Shown here: positions 1 through 13,197 of the stretch, piece by piece | How the letters are laid out: each line of letters opens with the position of its first letter | Position numbering within the stretch: the stretch's first letter is position 1 | Source: Pelodera strongyloides | Taxonomy: Eukaryota > Nematoda > Chromadorea > Rhabditida > Rhabditidae | DNA: 64,000 bases | Direction: 5' to 3' | NCBI GenBank assembly: GCA_036852015.1 | Contig: JAANDG010000007.1 | Span: 558,001-622,000 of the forward strand | Position numbers and translations under genes: made by a program | The notes under the pieces: generated by a model | What the model was told of the DNA's origin: nothing | Seen by the model: the letters and a program-made list of their open reading frames with translations, nothing else | The model's database searches: none

Positions 1-1665
1 ACAAAACTGCGAAGGTGCAATGTTCGAGGCCCCAAAAGTCTAAGAAATCGATATCGGGGAAAGATGCTGTGAGAGAGAAATATTCTCAGCAACACTTCAG
101 TTATCTAATGCAGAAGTTTGGGCGCAAAATTTTCATTCAGAAACGCGCTAGGGCCGAAAATGTACCAAAAATTACCAAAATTAGCATAAAAATTAATAAA
201 TCGATAATTAGAAATCAATATTTTAAAATTCTAATGGCTTTGCTAGAATCCCGCCCCCTGATATACTATAATGAAGACCAGTTCAAAAGTGTGCCTTTGA
301 TGCCCACGAAAATTGAGGAAGGAAGGACAGAAAAAAAAAAAAAATCCACATAATACGTCAGTCGTTTTTTTAATAACTTCTCTTCAAAATGATTTTTTCT
401 GGCTGAGTTTTTGCAGGGTTGTAGAGGAACATTAGAAGAGTAGATTTGCCAAATTAGAGCCCATTTGGTCTAGTACTTTTTGTGCTATTAATTAATGAGT
501 GCTCCCAGGTCCGGGAAACCCCCGGAGAAGAACCAAAAAGGGCTAGGCTGCGCCTAGCCCCAAAAGCAAAACACGAGGTCAGAAGGTTGCAACAATCAGT
601 TTTCCTCCAAAAGAATTCAAATTAATGATAATAATCTTCGAGAATTAGAAATATGGTTAGTCAATTCCAGCGATGCCAGTTCGAAGGGCACGAAATCCTC
701 TAATGCTAGACACCGCCGTTCGCACGAACAAAATTGTGATGTTTCAAGGAAACCATAAACACACAGCCTCAGGTTTCAGTGGCTTCTTGGGTTTCTGTAG
801 GACGAGGTCAAACACACCGATGATTCAACAATGCTCACTGGCTTGTGTGGTAGTCATTTTTTTAATTGTTAAATGAACATACGAAATCAAAGGTGGTAAT
901 GACGTTGCGGGAACCGGCTGCTCTGATCGACTGGAAACGTACGTCTTCTCGGCAATGTCGACCAGAAACTGGAAGTACAGATATACTACTACGTTTTTAG
1001 GCGCGGGGCGCGAATAACTCAAAAAAACGTATGAAGTCGAAATCCACAAAACGCAAAAACAAAGACTAAATAGACCTAAGGAAAAATAACATCGGGAAAA
1101 ATGCCCGCACTCACCGCGCACCAATCCACAACATTCATTCTAGTCATCGCCAAATCGACCGCCCACTTGCCCGCGTCTGAAAATTTCGACTATAAGCTAC
1201 AGCTACAAGCTACAAATAAAAGGATTAATGATGTCAGAAATCCCCACAAAAAAGCATACGTTACATTAGTTGCGTGTATCTAATTACAAAAACGTGCGAT
1301 ACACAAAATTTGACAATAAAAAACATATCACCTTTGGCTCCATCTCTGAAGAACAAGTGCATCAATTGCAATAGAGCACTGACTCTCGCTCGATCCTCTT
1401 CGCTATCTGCGTTCGCTCTGAAATTGCATTTTTTTTATTTTTAATAAGATATCAACTGAAAGAGTGGCCGTCCTCTGGATTGGATTTAGCAACTCAATAT
1501 TACTAATATGAACAAACAATAGACATCATATAATTGCAAAGTTTGTCAATAATTACAGTTATGTTAACGTATGCACAAGCATTACACCACAAAGAAAGAA
1601 ACAACTAAAATTAAAATCTTATTTGTAAACAAAAGAACAAAATAAACACTATAAATTAAGCAGGC
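1..1665. other. No gene recognised; short hairpin near 541-562
   Basis: No open stretch here shows family similarity or a coherent exon series. A short perfect palindrome lies at about 541-562 (GGGCTAGG, short loop, CCTAGCCC), just after a second small GC-rich inverted repeat (CCGGG/CCCGG, about 511-528). The rest is A+T-rich. The final exon of the minus-strand gene begins at 1666. Confidence 0.4.
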
Positions 1666-4600
1666 TCACTTTTTCACGCACTCCACGATAACCGGCATGA
1701 ATATCGGCAACAGGTTCTCAATCTGCGTGTGCGTAAGTAATGGAACGAGCTCTAAAACAATTAACTAAATATTTAGATAAATAAAGGTGATATGTTTCGC
1801 TTACTACGTATATTCCGCTGACTGAAAATTTTGCAGTAATTGGAATGTAAGTACAGCAAGGAACTGAAGCAAACAAATCATTCATAACATGAGCACAGAA
1901 AGGAATAAACTAACCCTTCAAAAATCCCAATCTCGGAGTCTCCAGTCCTTGCTTGCAGGAAAGTTCCATTATCCATACAATTGTCGTGGATTCTAAAATT
2001 AGCATGGTAATTACTAACAATTATATTATATCCATAAAATTATATTATTCAAAAAAATCAAATATAACACATAAAATTAGAAAAATTCAAAAACACCAAA
2101 ATGAACACGCACATCATTGCCAGCACGAACTCCACCGCACGCCTAGCCCTAATTAGCATACCACAACTAATGGAGCACAATCCTACAAATACTTACCTTT
2201 AACCGCAGCTTGTGCTGAAACAAGTCCACATATCAAATCGCCAAAGTTGGTCAGTTGTGGGGATGAACTCTCCACTTCTTCCAACAACAATCCGATCAGC
2301 TCTCTCTGAAAAGCAGTAAATGTTAAGAACATAGGCCACCACATTTGCATATCGTTATAGACGGGCAACCCAGGACTCAGTAAAGCTGGGTAAGAACTAA
2401 GAACTACCCTTTACCCTAACTTAGATGCCTTAGAGATCCATCTTCAGCAGCTTAAGCGTTTGCGTGGAGAATTAACAACTACGCGTATGCTCACTACTCT
2501 TCCATAAAGACAAATATGGTATCTAATAATAATAATAAATGTTTATTGATTACATAAATAAACTATAATCAAAAGGCAACCCTAATTGTAAGACGGAAAT
2601 GTGTATAAAAAGATTCCCTAGTGACAAGGGACAAGGGTGTTCATAGTATTTGACTGAACACAAGGGTAATAACTCCAAAAATAAAGTGGAATATTGAAAT
2701 AAAATCTCATAATGTTCATACCTCAACACTATCCGTCAATTCGTTACATTCCAGTAAATGTTTGTACAGGTTCGTAAACTGGGAGATCAACTCCTTCTCT
2801 CCAAGAGCTGCCGCAAGTTTGGCAATCTAAAGGGTCATTTTTGATAAAACTTTGTATTTGTGTATAAGATAGCTGCTGCTCCGGATGATTCCACAACACA
2901 AGATTTGAACTCCATTGGATCCAAGTAACACATAAACTGGTGAAAAAAATAACAGAAGTACAACCAAAATGTAAAATACAACAATAAAATGAAAAATACA
3001 CTAACCTGCTTTAGTTCATCCTTGTTGCGTCCAAACACACTAGGCATCTGAGCCAGTGCTTCCAAACAGCGGACACAAATTGAAATCAACTGAAAATAAA
3101 TGAGAATAATGAACTGGTCGAATTGCGGCAAAAACTGCAACGAGTCATCACCTTTAGTCACGTCATGTGTAGAATTACATCGCCTACTCCATATACTATA
3201 AATTCCACGCTTCTCAGTTTCCACGTTGCGTACAACGTGAAAATTGACCTGAACGCGGCAACGTTACGGAGTGGAAAAAAACTTGCACGCCGTTGGGTTC
3301 TCGCGTGCAAGTTGCCCGCCTGCACACCGTGAAGAAGTAAGGTTACCGCTTGCACTCCGTACTCAAGCCATTTCACCTGCGGTGATAACGGCGGGCAAGT
3401 TGCACACCACCACCACGTTGCCAAACGGACTTTGCACCTTTGCACGCCGAAAGGTTACCGCCTGCACGCCAACTTTCGTCGGTGAACAAATAAGAAAGAG
3501 GTTTTAATCAATAATTAAAGTCAAGCTCACCCCAGAATGCGTGACTCCCGTTGTTGACTGCTGATTCAACGCTGCAACCATTTCCGGAACATTCATCATA
3601 ATCGATTCGATCAGTGGGGCAAACAAGGCGTCTAAATTCAGGCTATAAATCTATGCGTAAAATTACGCATCAACCATCTCCGGATTTGCTTTGACCACTC
3701 CGGAGGCACATGCAAATATATAGATTTGGGTGAAACGTATCAGTGGTAATTTACGGTTCGACTCTCAACTAAGCGACCATCTCCGAAATTACGCATGGAA
3801 ATTATAGCTGGTCTAAATCATCGAAAATTAAATATTTGTTAAAAATATTCCCTCTTTCAGCATACATCTGAAACTTTTTTTGCCCCTGAATACAAAATAC
3901 TAACTTCATAACCTCTGCAAAACATTATCTCCATGTTTTGGTGGAGTTATGTACCTAATTTCAAAACCCCTCTCCCTCACCTGACTCCGGGCTCGCAATC
4001 GGTACCTTCGGCAGGTCTGCGTTGTGAGTGACGGGCTGCTGAGCAGTTATCTTGCTACACGAATGTGCGGCTGCTCTCCACAAAAGTGGGGCCAGGCTCG
4101 GGTTTTGTGACGGATCCAAAAGAGGGAGTTCTGTCAGGAGACCTTGCATCACCGACACCAAATGCACACCTTCCAAGTGCTGCAAAATATAAAACATTAT
4201 AATTATTTAGCAACTAGTTCCACAAACCTTTAAACACAGCAAGTAGCAACACAAACCTTTGGGGCGCATTCGAGTTGGGCAAAATGCGGAAATTTCGCGA
4301 AATATTCTGTTCGGGTTGATATGCGAGATTGTTGACAAATAGGAGGATCCAAAAAGAAAAAAATTCATGTATCTGCGACTCTTGTGTGAGCGGGATATTT
4401 CGCATCACGCTAACAGTGCAAGTGCACTTGATCAGAATATTTCGCGAAATTCCCGAATTTTGCCCAACCCGAATGCGGCCTTAGCAAGAAAACATAGTCC
4501 ACTGAAGTCCACTCATGCTAATCAAAATTTCCAATTTCTATCTCAAAAAAACATGGTTGCAAGTTGCAATCGATTTTCTTGCGTAGAGCAAATCTTGGTG

Positions 4601-7600
4601 GCACAAATTACACAAACTAATTAACAAATTATTTGCAGAGTACAGAACTTCAGCACCCGGAAACTAAATCACAACTAACCTTATCTGCCACCTGAACATA
4701 TAGTTTCAGTGTCTTCTTCCCATATTCAATAGCATCGGGGAGTGAGAATGCCGTTATTTGTAGTGTCAGAAGATGAAGGGACAGTGCGTCGGCAACAAAT
4801 TGGGTTTCGGCGGGAGGCGGAGCTTCTGAGACTGCTAGACTGCCCACTAGATGTAATACACAGGTGCCGATGGAGCGAACCGCCTAAAAGAGAATTAGAA
4901 ATAACGATAATTAGTTGCTGACTTGCTTTAGAACCACAAGCGCTGTGCGTTTGCAGCTTGTACTCGCAAGAAGTGTAACGACAAAATACTAGATTCTATA
5001 ACACACCCTGGATGTCTTTTCCGGAAAGTTTATCCAAGGACATAGAAGAAGTTGCTTCACCATTGCTGTACGATCGGTGTTATCAGCGAGACTGAAAGAA
5101 GAAAAATTAGATTTCTGACGTAGTACGTAGAACAACACGTAACATGTGGGTGTAACAGGGCAGGGCAGCTCAACAAGCCAGCCAATTTAATTATTGAACT
5201 TACGACGGCAGGCAAGCAACAATACAAAATAATAATAAAAATCCCACCTAGCTCCAGGAGTGGACCAAACCACAGTATCTGCGGCGCACTCCTTTTCGCT
5301 TTGTTGAAGAGTTTTCTGGGGGAAGAGTTTGAACAAAGTTCGCAAAAACAAATCCCGTCCGACGATGAATGCGGCATTAACACGGCACAAGTCTTTCTGA
5401 AAAGGAATAATAAGTGTATTTGTCGTTCTGAGGCCATAGCCACCACATAATTCCTTCGGGGAAATATTGAGGGAGGAAACACTTCTCAACCTTACACATA
5501 CACACACAGGAAAAAAGACAGGAGCTCACCGTCGGAAAACTAAATTGTAAATATTATGTGGTCTATCGTCTCTGGGAAACACTATTGCTGGAAATGTGTG
5601 TTCTGTGATCTAAAAGACACAAACATCTCTCAAGACCAAACCAAATTTATAAATAAAATGAAAAAAATACCGTAATATTTTGCAGGTCAGCCGAAGACGG
5701 TGGCAAGTTAGGGCATTCGATGCAAACCTCCGTTTCTGACGATGCCAAACAGTCCTGCACGGTGCTTGTCACCAAAGGGAGACCCTGACAATAGAACGAA
5801 TAGAAGAACCATTTTAATGACCGCGGATAATTAATGACATGATACCTTGTCAATCACACTAATTAGCTATTAATAAAGTTGACGCTGCATCGTTGACGTA
5901 CTTCAATTTGATGATTCCTGATGATGATTTAAGGCCGAAACCGGTCGAGTAAAAAAGAAAACATTGAACATTATATTTTGTATCGTGTTCCTGGGATACG
6001 ATAAAAGCTCTAATGATTTCGTCTATCCGAAAACCAAAATGTATGTATTCTTACCTGTGTTAAGCACTGAATGACCGCCACCCACTCTTTCTCTTTAAAA
6101 CTGGATACTGGCATTTGTTCAAGGTGCGATACGAGTTTACGACATGCGTTCATCACGGGCAGAACGTCCGAAGGGGACACTAAACGCAAAAAAATGTTCC
6201 TGATATTTTGGGTCATTATATTTTTTATTGATGCTTCTTTTATGTTGTAATAATTAAAACCTTATTATAAATGGTTCAGTCGTTTAGTGACAGCACATCG
6301 ACCTTCGACGTTCTGCTAACGATAAATGATCCGGTTCAAAAACTAAAATTCGCACAAAAGCGTTCCTAAAAAAGAGTACTCGCATGTGACCGGTCATTTA
6401 AAGGGCATGTCAAGGGGGATTCTGCGCAGAAAGGCATCTCCTGGGTCCTGGCGCAGTTTAAGTAAATCTCGAACAGCGCACAATACAGTATACCCATAAA
6501 AATGGCCGCAGATTAAAATATTTCAAATGTTGTCATAAACGTGAACAAAACCCGCCGCAACGCACGCAAACGGGTGCGTTGCGGCGAGACGGTAATTCAA
6601 ACCGTCCCGTGGACAGCGATTGGGCTTAGCTCTGTCCACACGACTCGAATCCCATACTGAAGGAGTTTTTTGGAGTCGTTTGAAATTGTTTTTCTTCTTA
6701 CATGAAAGTTTTTGTTTATTTTTATTTTCACTTTACTTACCTACAAAACGCAAGCTTTTTTTGAGCCAAACTGCCAAACATGCAAAACCGGCTTGACAGT
6801 CCCTTTAACAAAACAAAGACTAACTTTTGTCCAAATTTGTACATATTCTATGTAGACACAATCCGTCCACGTATTTCGAGGGTGTTTTCAAGTGAGCAAC
6901 ATAATTGACCAATCCGAGAATCTCGGAACGGCCCCATCCAACTGAAACAGGGATTGCACCTTATTATCATATGATCCATAATTATCACAGAACAAAGATT
7001 CATAGGAGGCCACCCTCTGCCAAATTAAAGGAGGTCAGCGATCGCCTCTTTGAAACAAGCCTTTATACCCCTGATAAAATAAACCAGACTACAAAAGATT
7101 TTTGGTTCTTGGATCTTGGATCTTGTTCGTTATTGCTATAATCGCAAGCTACCTCTTTTTACGTGCACGTTTTTTCCGCAAAAAACATCACTGTGAAACT
7201 GATATACAAATCAGCATCAAGAAAGAAAACCAACCATCCTCTTGAAGATTTTTGACAGTCATGATTTCATGCCAAATATCTCTGAAAATAGTTATCAATC
7301 AAACTCTTTATTATACATTGGACAGATAGAAAACAAAGAGATTCACAAATAAAGAGGAAGAATAACAACCAACACAAAAAAAAGTTGTTTACATTACATC
7401 ACTACACCACCACCACACCAACACAACTCGGCTGGCCCCGGGCAGGATCGCGGACAGACAAAAGGCAGACACTGCGGCAGGGTGCCGGACATCCCGCCTC
7501 CTCTGTGTAGGCATTCCTGCCTGTGGACCCTGCCGCAGGAAAGAGGCGGGGTGCATGCAAAGTGCCGGCAATTTGCAGAAATTTAGCACTTTTGCCAGGG

Positions 7601-9303
7601 CTTCCCCGGCTTCCTTCCTTCCTTCTGAATGCATTATATTGTCCTGTATCACCAGTAGATAAGAAAGGCGTGTATAATAAATAGTTTATTCATACTAGAA
7701 CCTGTGAAAGTGATTCAGCGTCTCCTATTAATAAAAATAAAGGAAAAGTTCAGTCGATATCCTATTAATTATTGCGAAATGGAAGAAATGGCGTAATAAG
7801 ACACTAAATATAGTGTAGTAATCAAATGTTCTATACATACTAACACTGTATAGGATATACATACTACTACTAATACAGGATATACATATACATACTACTG
7901 CTATAGGACAAATACTACTACTATGGTATGGGTTATGCATACACACTGCTACTATTGGACAAACATACTACTACTGTAGGATATACATACACATACTACT
8001 ACTATAGGACATACATACTACTTACTACTACTATAGGATATACATACATATTACCTATACTATGAGATATACTTACTATAGAATATAGAACATGAACAAA
8101 TACTATATGATATACATACTAACACGCGATAATGATAATGGTTCGATAATTACTACTACTAGGCTCTCGGGACAATGGCAAGGGTATACTACATCAACGC
8201 AATTCTTAGGCCAACAGAGACGTAAAGAATATAAATTATAGCAAGAAAAGCGGATAATACTATAAACTTAATGAGGTCAAAAAATATATAAACTTGTGGA
8301 GAGTCCTATATATCCGTATAATTAAATACAAAAGTACAATCTTCAAGGGCCGTAAAGTGACTTCAGTTCTAATTAGTGAGATATGAACTCGGAACTCGGA
8401 CAATATATAAAAATATTTTTGGAAGTTATTGAAGCGTAATACACCTACAATAACTTACTTGTAATGATAATAAAAAAAACTTGCACTACATATACAGACA
8501 GTCGTTTTTTCCACTAGCAAACCTCCTAAGGAGGGAAAGCAGAAGGAGAAGCCTTCACCAGGGAAAACCTGACCGTTCGTATTCGTGTGATTGCCGTGCA
8601 CAACTCAGTTCGTCCACATTCATGAGTTATCGACTGGCCGGGGCAGATTCCGGCTCCTGCATGCGGTCATTGTCCCTTTTGGTTAGAAGAGCATATCGTA
8701 GTGACCTTGTCCCTGAAATATTAGAAATTAATACAACAGTGTAGAGTGTAAATGTAGACTGCATGGTGTACTTCCATCCCTAATCAATTCACATCCAAAA
8801 ATATTAATCTTATTCATGTAACTACAAGTAAAACAACGGTGCAATTATTTGTGTGTGGTGATTATTTACACACTTGCAGCACTCCCCAAATCTAAATATC
8901 TTACCTGCGCGTGTGCTGACAGTGCGGTTAACCAGAGGGTCAGGGGGTGTCGTATTGTGGTATAGAAACAAGTTCCTTAATACAGCCATTCAGGTGACGG
9001 CGGACCTGAAGTTATATGTAATAAACATAGAACGGGTACGGGTAGAGGTGCTTCACAAATTTTTTATATGGAAATTAGGAAATCAATATACCTGATGTTT
9101 GAATTCCATCCAGTAGGGCGGGAAAAGTTTGCGTAAAATACCGAGGTACTTGCAATTCGAACCAAATCAGAGAAGGTGTCCTCGTGGTTGGTTTGCTGGA
9201 ACAGTAGTACTTTAAATATTAACACGCGAAATAAAGTATGGAAATTGGAGTACGGGATGGAACAAACAAGAATTTTTTTTACCTTTTTTAGAATCCTCGC
9301 CAT
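1666..9303 (-). CDS. Unassigned protein, likely alpha-helical repeat; 5' half frame-damaged, possible pseudogene
   Basis: Exons read on the minus strand: 9283-9303 (MARILKK), 9092-9195, 8905-9005, 8569-8712, 7235-7281, 6055-6179, 5671-5784, 5530-5609, 5248-5396, 5007-5091, 4680-4883, 3981-4179, 3531-3631, 3006-3089, 2722-2826, 2197-2305, a 14-base exon 1808-1821, and 1666-1722 ending ECVKK-stop. All have GT/AG sites. Phases agree from 7281 to 1666 except at the 5530/5396 junction. Upstream, the 9092/9005 junction is out of phase, exon 8905-9005 needs one base fewer in a run of five C (minus strand), and exon 8569-8712 needs one more. About 613 codons in total. The predicted protein is leucine- and alanine-rich and looks alpha-helical (for example LISICVRCLEALAQMPSVFG), as in HEAT or karyopherin-type solenoids. 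I could not assign a family. An exportin-like origin is a guess. The start is also uncertain and the gene may extend upstream. Confidence 0.5.
3260..3480. repeat. GC-rich degenerate repeat in an intron
   Basis: The intron between exons 3531-3631 and 3006-3089 holds imperfect repeats of two short phrases, TTGCACGCC and GGTTACCGCCTGCAC, with further CTTGCACxCC variants. Base composition is much richer in G+C than the flanks. No coding sense was found. Confidence 0.4.
3643..3807. mobile_element. 165-bp MITE, CTATAA...TTATAG family (copy 1)
   Basis: Imperfect terminal inverted repeats of about 22 bp start CTATAAATCTATGCG and end with TTATAG. A near-identical copy lies in opposite orientation at 55248-55413, inside an mrpl-38 intron. 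This copy ends 11 bp from the acceptor of exon 3531-3631. It has no coding capacity. A shorter relative appears at about 57387-57435. Confidence 0.75.
6553..6586. repeat. Strong 13-bp-arm hairpin
   Basis: Perfect 13-base arms, CGCCGCAACGCAC at 6553-6565 and its complement at 6574-6586, enclose an 8-base loop. A second inverted repeat (GTGGACAG and CTGTCCAC) follows at about 6611-6642. The segment lies in an intron of the minus-strand gene. It resembles a transposon subterminal hairpin, but I found no clear element ends. Confidence 0.5.
7395..7570. repeat. GC-rich dispersed repeat (copies near 10400-10555 and possibly 39040-39290)
   Basis: This block shares phrases such as AGGCATTCCTGCCTG, GATCGCGGACA and CCTGCCGCAGG with 10400-10555. 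The segment at 39040-39290 has a similar GC-rich texture, but homology there is less certain. Internal inverted repeats are visible. It sits in an intron of the minus-strand gene. Confidence 0.45.
7836..8160. repeat. Degenerate tandem repeat, TACATACTACTACTATAGGA type
   Basis: About 300 bp of imperfect tandem copies built from TATACATAC, TACTACTAC and ATAGGA phrases. It lies in an intron of the minus-strand gene. Unit length varies, so it is a decayed minisatellite rather than a clean array. Confidence 0.6.
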
Positions 9304-12300
9304 ATTGCAACGTTAGTGATAAAAAACGCTGTTCATAGCGGTCACCAATCCAACGATGTCGATGTCTAAACGGAACATCGGTACGCGATACAATTGAAAC
9401 GCAATAAGAGCACAGTGTACATGTATATTGTATAGTGCAATGGCGAGCAAACGAACCGTTTTAAAATAAGTCAGTAAAACGCCACCGAATATGTCTTTAT
9501 AGTCCCCTTCCCAGGCTTAGCTAAACAGACTAAACAGAGACACTAAGCACAATTTAAAGGATAGAATGTTATAAAGCAATTTAGCTAGTAGTAAATACGT
9601 AAAAAAATCAAGGTGTTAAATTCGTTACGGGACAAATAACTGCGAATAACTACGAAACTGACCGCGAGCTTTGCATGCGTGTGAGAAGATTTTACTAGAA
9701 GTTGGTTGTTGGTCGCCATCCAGCTTGGCAGCAAACGTCCACCAATAAAAATTGCGATCTAAAAAGCCAATTTGAACATCACGTTTTAAGTAATATGAAA
9801 GTATTCGTTATGCGAATGTATATAGCATGCATTGCACGAATCTAAAGTAGAGAGACAGATCATAGACACAGCGTTGCTACATGATAAAACACTACCCAAA
9901 AGCAAGCTATCGTGCCCAAAGACTCGGCGTGAGAAGGCAAATGAGTCCTGAAAGTACACAGAATAACCAAGAACATTACAACATACGTCTACAATTGCAT
10001 AGAAAAAAACTAACTCACTATAGCGGACGAGCTAAAACGCGTTGGAACAGCCTGCTCTTCAGTGCAGCCGATCACGTCCAGCATCGATAACATTGAACCT
10101 TAAAATAGTTCACTTGGAACACTATACGAGCAAACAACGCCTCGTTTGACAATATAAATGTTTCCAAAAGAAGTAAACTTACGTAACGGGTGTGGAATGG
10201 TTGGAGAGGGGCGTAGCAAGTAGCTGCCAAGAACGTACAAACTCTAAATCAAACAGCCTTCACAACGAAACATGACAGAGAAAATAACAACAATAGAGAG
10301 AAAAAACATGAAACTTCGAAAAGTTCCAAAAAATTTTCTAAGTTTAATTTGAGCTTCCCGCCCTTTGCATTTTTCAAAATATAGCAATGCACGTTTAATG
10401 CACGGTTCTGCGGCATTCCCGCCGTGATTACAGTAATCCCGTTAGGCGGACACTGCGGCGAAGCGGTAGGCATTCCCGCCTGAGGTCCAGATTGTCCGCG
10501 ATCCTGCCTGGGGTCAGCCGAGAAAAAAGTGTAGGAATCGCGCCCGTGCATGCACTTTGTATCTCTATGTTCTCTGAGCGTTATTTTTTGCCTGCACTCT
10601 AGGTTGGACTACGGTATTTTATCTGCTTCTAATGTATGCAAATTCTTTACCGTAGGTTGCAAAGAACAAAAAAAAAGAGGTTTTTTTCGGGATTTGGAGC
10701 CAGTCTAAAAAGGAAAGCGCTTTTGTATATTCATTTACACCACCAGGATCATAGGCTAGGATTTACACACTAGGAGCTTCGAGCATATTTTTACGAATTT
10801 ATTTATAATTTTCTCAGTGCAATACCATACTAAATCTCCTTCGACACTTTGAGTCGTGGGAAGACTTCTAAAGGGCCAGTATTTTGGACTGCACTCCCCT
10901 AATAATTTCACTATTTTTTCAGAATGCTCACTGCTCACTGCTCCAATGGTTTGTTTACCCGAACTGTCACTCCAGCCTTCAGGTGGAACGGACTTCTGTG
11001 TTGACCGAAAAATTGTTCAAAATAGAACATCGTATTGATTATTTTTTTCTCACATTTCATATATCTCGGGCAATTTTCAATTTATTGTTTAGAAAGTCAA
11101 AATCTTTGCAGTTTGCATCCACTGCTTCACTGCACATGTATGTATTGGATTCGTCAATGAATTTCTAACAATTGATGAAATTTGGGCGTTTCCATACATA
11201 AAAGTTCAACGCCATAATTGAAATTTTAAAGCACCGTAAACTTTCGATTTATGGCACCCTTGGCGTGTCGCCAAATTTATTCTAAAAACTATTTCATAGT
11301 TTTTTTATTTACGTGAAGAGGTAAACTATGTTCATTTGAATGGAACATGCATAGCTAGGGGTGTATACAGTATATGAATGTGAATGTGATTTCCATTGTT
11401 TTATTATCAAATCACCTGTTTGCTAATCAACGACAACACGACGAGTTATATACTACTTTCTTTTCATCATTTCATTGTGATGCACACCCTTGGTGTTATT
11501 TAATAAATAAATAAATGTGTACACCCCTATAAGATGCGTGACTTTCGGCATGGTACTCCGGCTTACACCCCATATACGCAAGACACGAACATACATCTTA
11601 TTTTGAAAGATTTGTCATCTGTCGTCGAGAAATTTGTCATGAAGTCGTCGTCGCCTATCCCTATGTATGCTCAGGACCTCTGCGGAATATGTCATAAGCT
11701 TTGACACTGTGTTGAATCATCCTTGAAAAAAGGAGCACGATCTTGCAGCTTCTAGCGTAAGATAATTATCTTATTATGAAACCCATAGGCTTAGTAACCC
11801 TAAGCCTAGCCCCATTCGTCGAATACCCATGTCATCTTATATTTAGCCCCGCCCCCTCATACATAGCCTTTTGTGGGGCACACACATCACTATTTTGTAG
11901 TTTGTAGTCAGTGGTCATACTCTCTGCTCCCTCCTCTATTCACTCAGTCACTCTCACTCAATGAGACTGGATATTCGCCAAACCGCCCCTTAGACCTTAG
12001 AATTCCTCTATTTACTTGTTGTCCATCATGCTCAGGTTTTAAAATCAATAATTCAATCGATAAATACCCATGTATTGTAGTTTGTAGCCCCTGAGTAGGA
12101 TACCAATACCGTAGTTAGAATTGAGAGTGTGCTGCATTATTTATTGAGGAACTGATTATTATATATTTTTTAAATTGCTGTGCTTACTGTACTTGCTTTT
12201 TTGTACTGTAGAAAATTTGCATAAATATTTCAACAGAGACAATTTTTCTCCACATCACTTTTTTTTTTAAATAAGTACCAGAAATAAATAAATATCGATT

Positions 12301-12534
12301 CAAAAAAATTTCCATTTGCACACATCTTTATTCGTTATGCTTCATATTTTTAGCCAATACATCATTATCATGGCGCTGAATGCAAATAAAGCTCACAATC
12401 AGCCAACATATTCCTGGAAAAGTATTAGGTTCTTATTTTTCTTTCACATCTTCATTGTCTATAAGTATAAGTTACTATTACTATTTTAATAGGAATCATA
12501 TTGTATGTATAAAACTCAACAATCTCCTAATTAA

Positions 12535-12974
12535 AGGGAGAGGCCCATGAGAAAAAAGTTTTCCTAAATTTACTTGCACCGAATGTCCGGAACTTCAGAA
12601 ATATTTCTGTGAAAACCGCATTTCTTTGCACCTAGAACTCAGAGAGTTATTCCCCGGCAAACAGTTCGGCCAGGTACCGTAGTCAGAATCGTTTTTACGG
12701 TTTATATCCATCCATTAGCATTCTTTCTCTTCATAATAATCGTTAAACGAATAAAGATCATTCCTACGATTATAAAAAGGCGTTTCCAATACTGTACTGC
12801 CCTAAAAGCTCAAAAATTGATTCTGATTACGGTACCTGACCGAACTGTTTGCCGGCGAATAACTCTGTGAGTTCTAGGCTTCAAGTAATGCGGTTTTGAC
12901 AGTAATATTTCTGAACTTCCGGACATTCTTTACAAATAAACTGAGGAAAACTTTTTTCTCGTGGGCCTCTCCCT
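12535..12974. mobile_element. 440-bp inverted-repeat MITE with TTAA target duplication
   Basis: The element runs from AGGGAGAGG to CCTCTCCCT and is flanked on both sides by TTAA (12531-12534 and 12975-12978). The two ends are imperfect inverted repeats for roughly 180 bp; both arms contain GTCCGGAA-like, GAACTCACAGAGTT-like and AACAGTTCGG phrases in complement. No open frame is evident. TTAA duplication is typical of piggyBac-type transposition. Confidence 0.75.
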
Positions 12975-13089
12975 TTAAGTTATAGTTGGTGGCAATCTAT
13001 TTTTCTAATCATTTACTTCTCAGGTTCTCAGACATGCACTCTCAAACTTGGCAATACCTTCATAGAACGAGTAATATTATTCAGTAAAT

Positions 13090-13197
13090 TATATGACGTC
13101 ATAGTGCAATAGAGACGGGCCTGTGCCCTAAAGCATAACGTTTATATGACGTCATAGTTCATTAAAGTTAAAGAGCGGCCTGGGCCCTAACGTATGT
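13090..13197. repeat. Tandem pair with CRE-type TGACGTCA palindromes
   Basis: Two imperfect copies of about 53 bp each begin TATATGACGTCATAGT (from about 13090 and 13143) and each contains a GGGCC-type block ending in CCCTAA. TGACGTCA is the known full CREB/ATF consensus. Whether it is bound here is unknown. It lies about 2.3 kb upstream of the amidating-enzyme start. Confidence 0.5.

Noticed and set aside
8481..8744. Plus-strand open frame of 87 codons
   Set aside because: It is antisense to a spliced minus-strand exon (8569-8712) and shows no splice sites or family likeness of its own.
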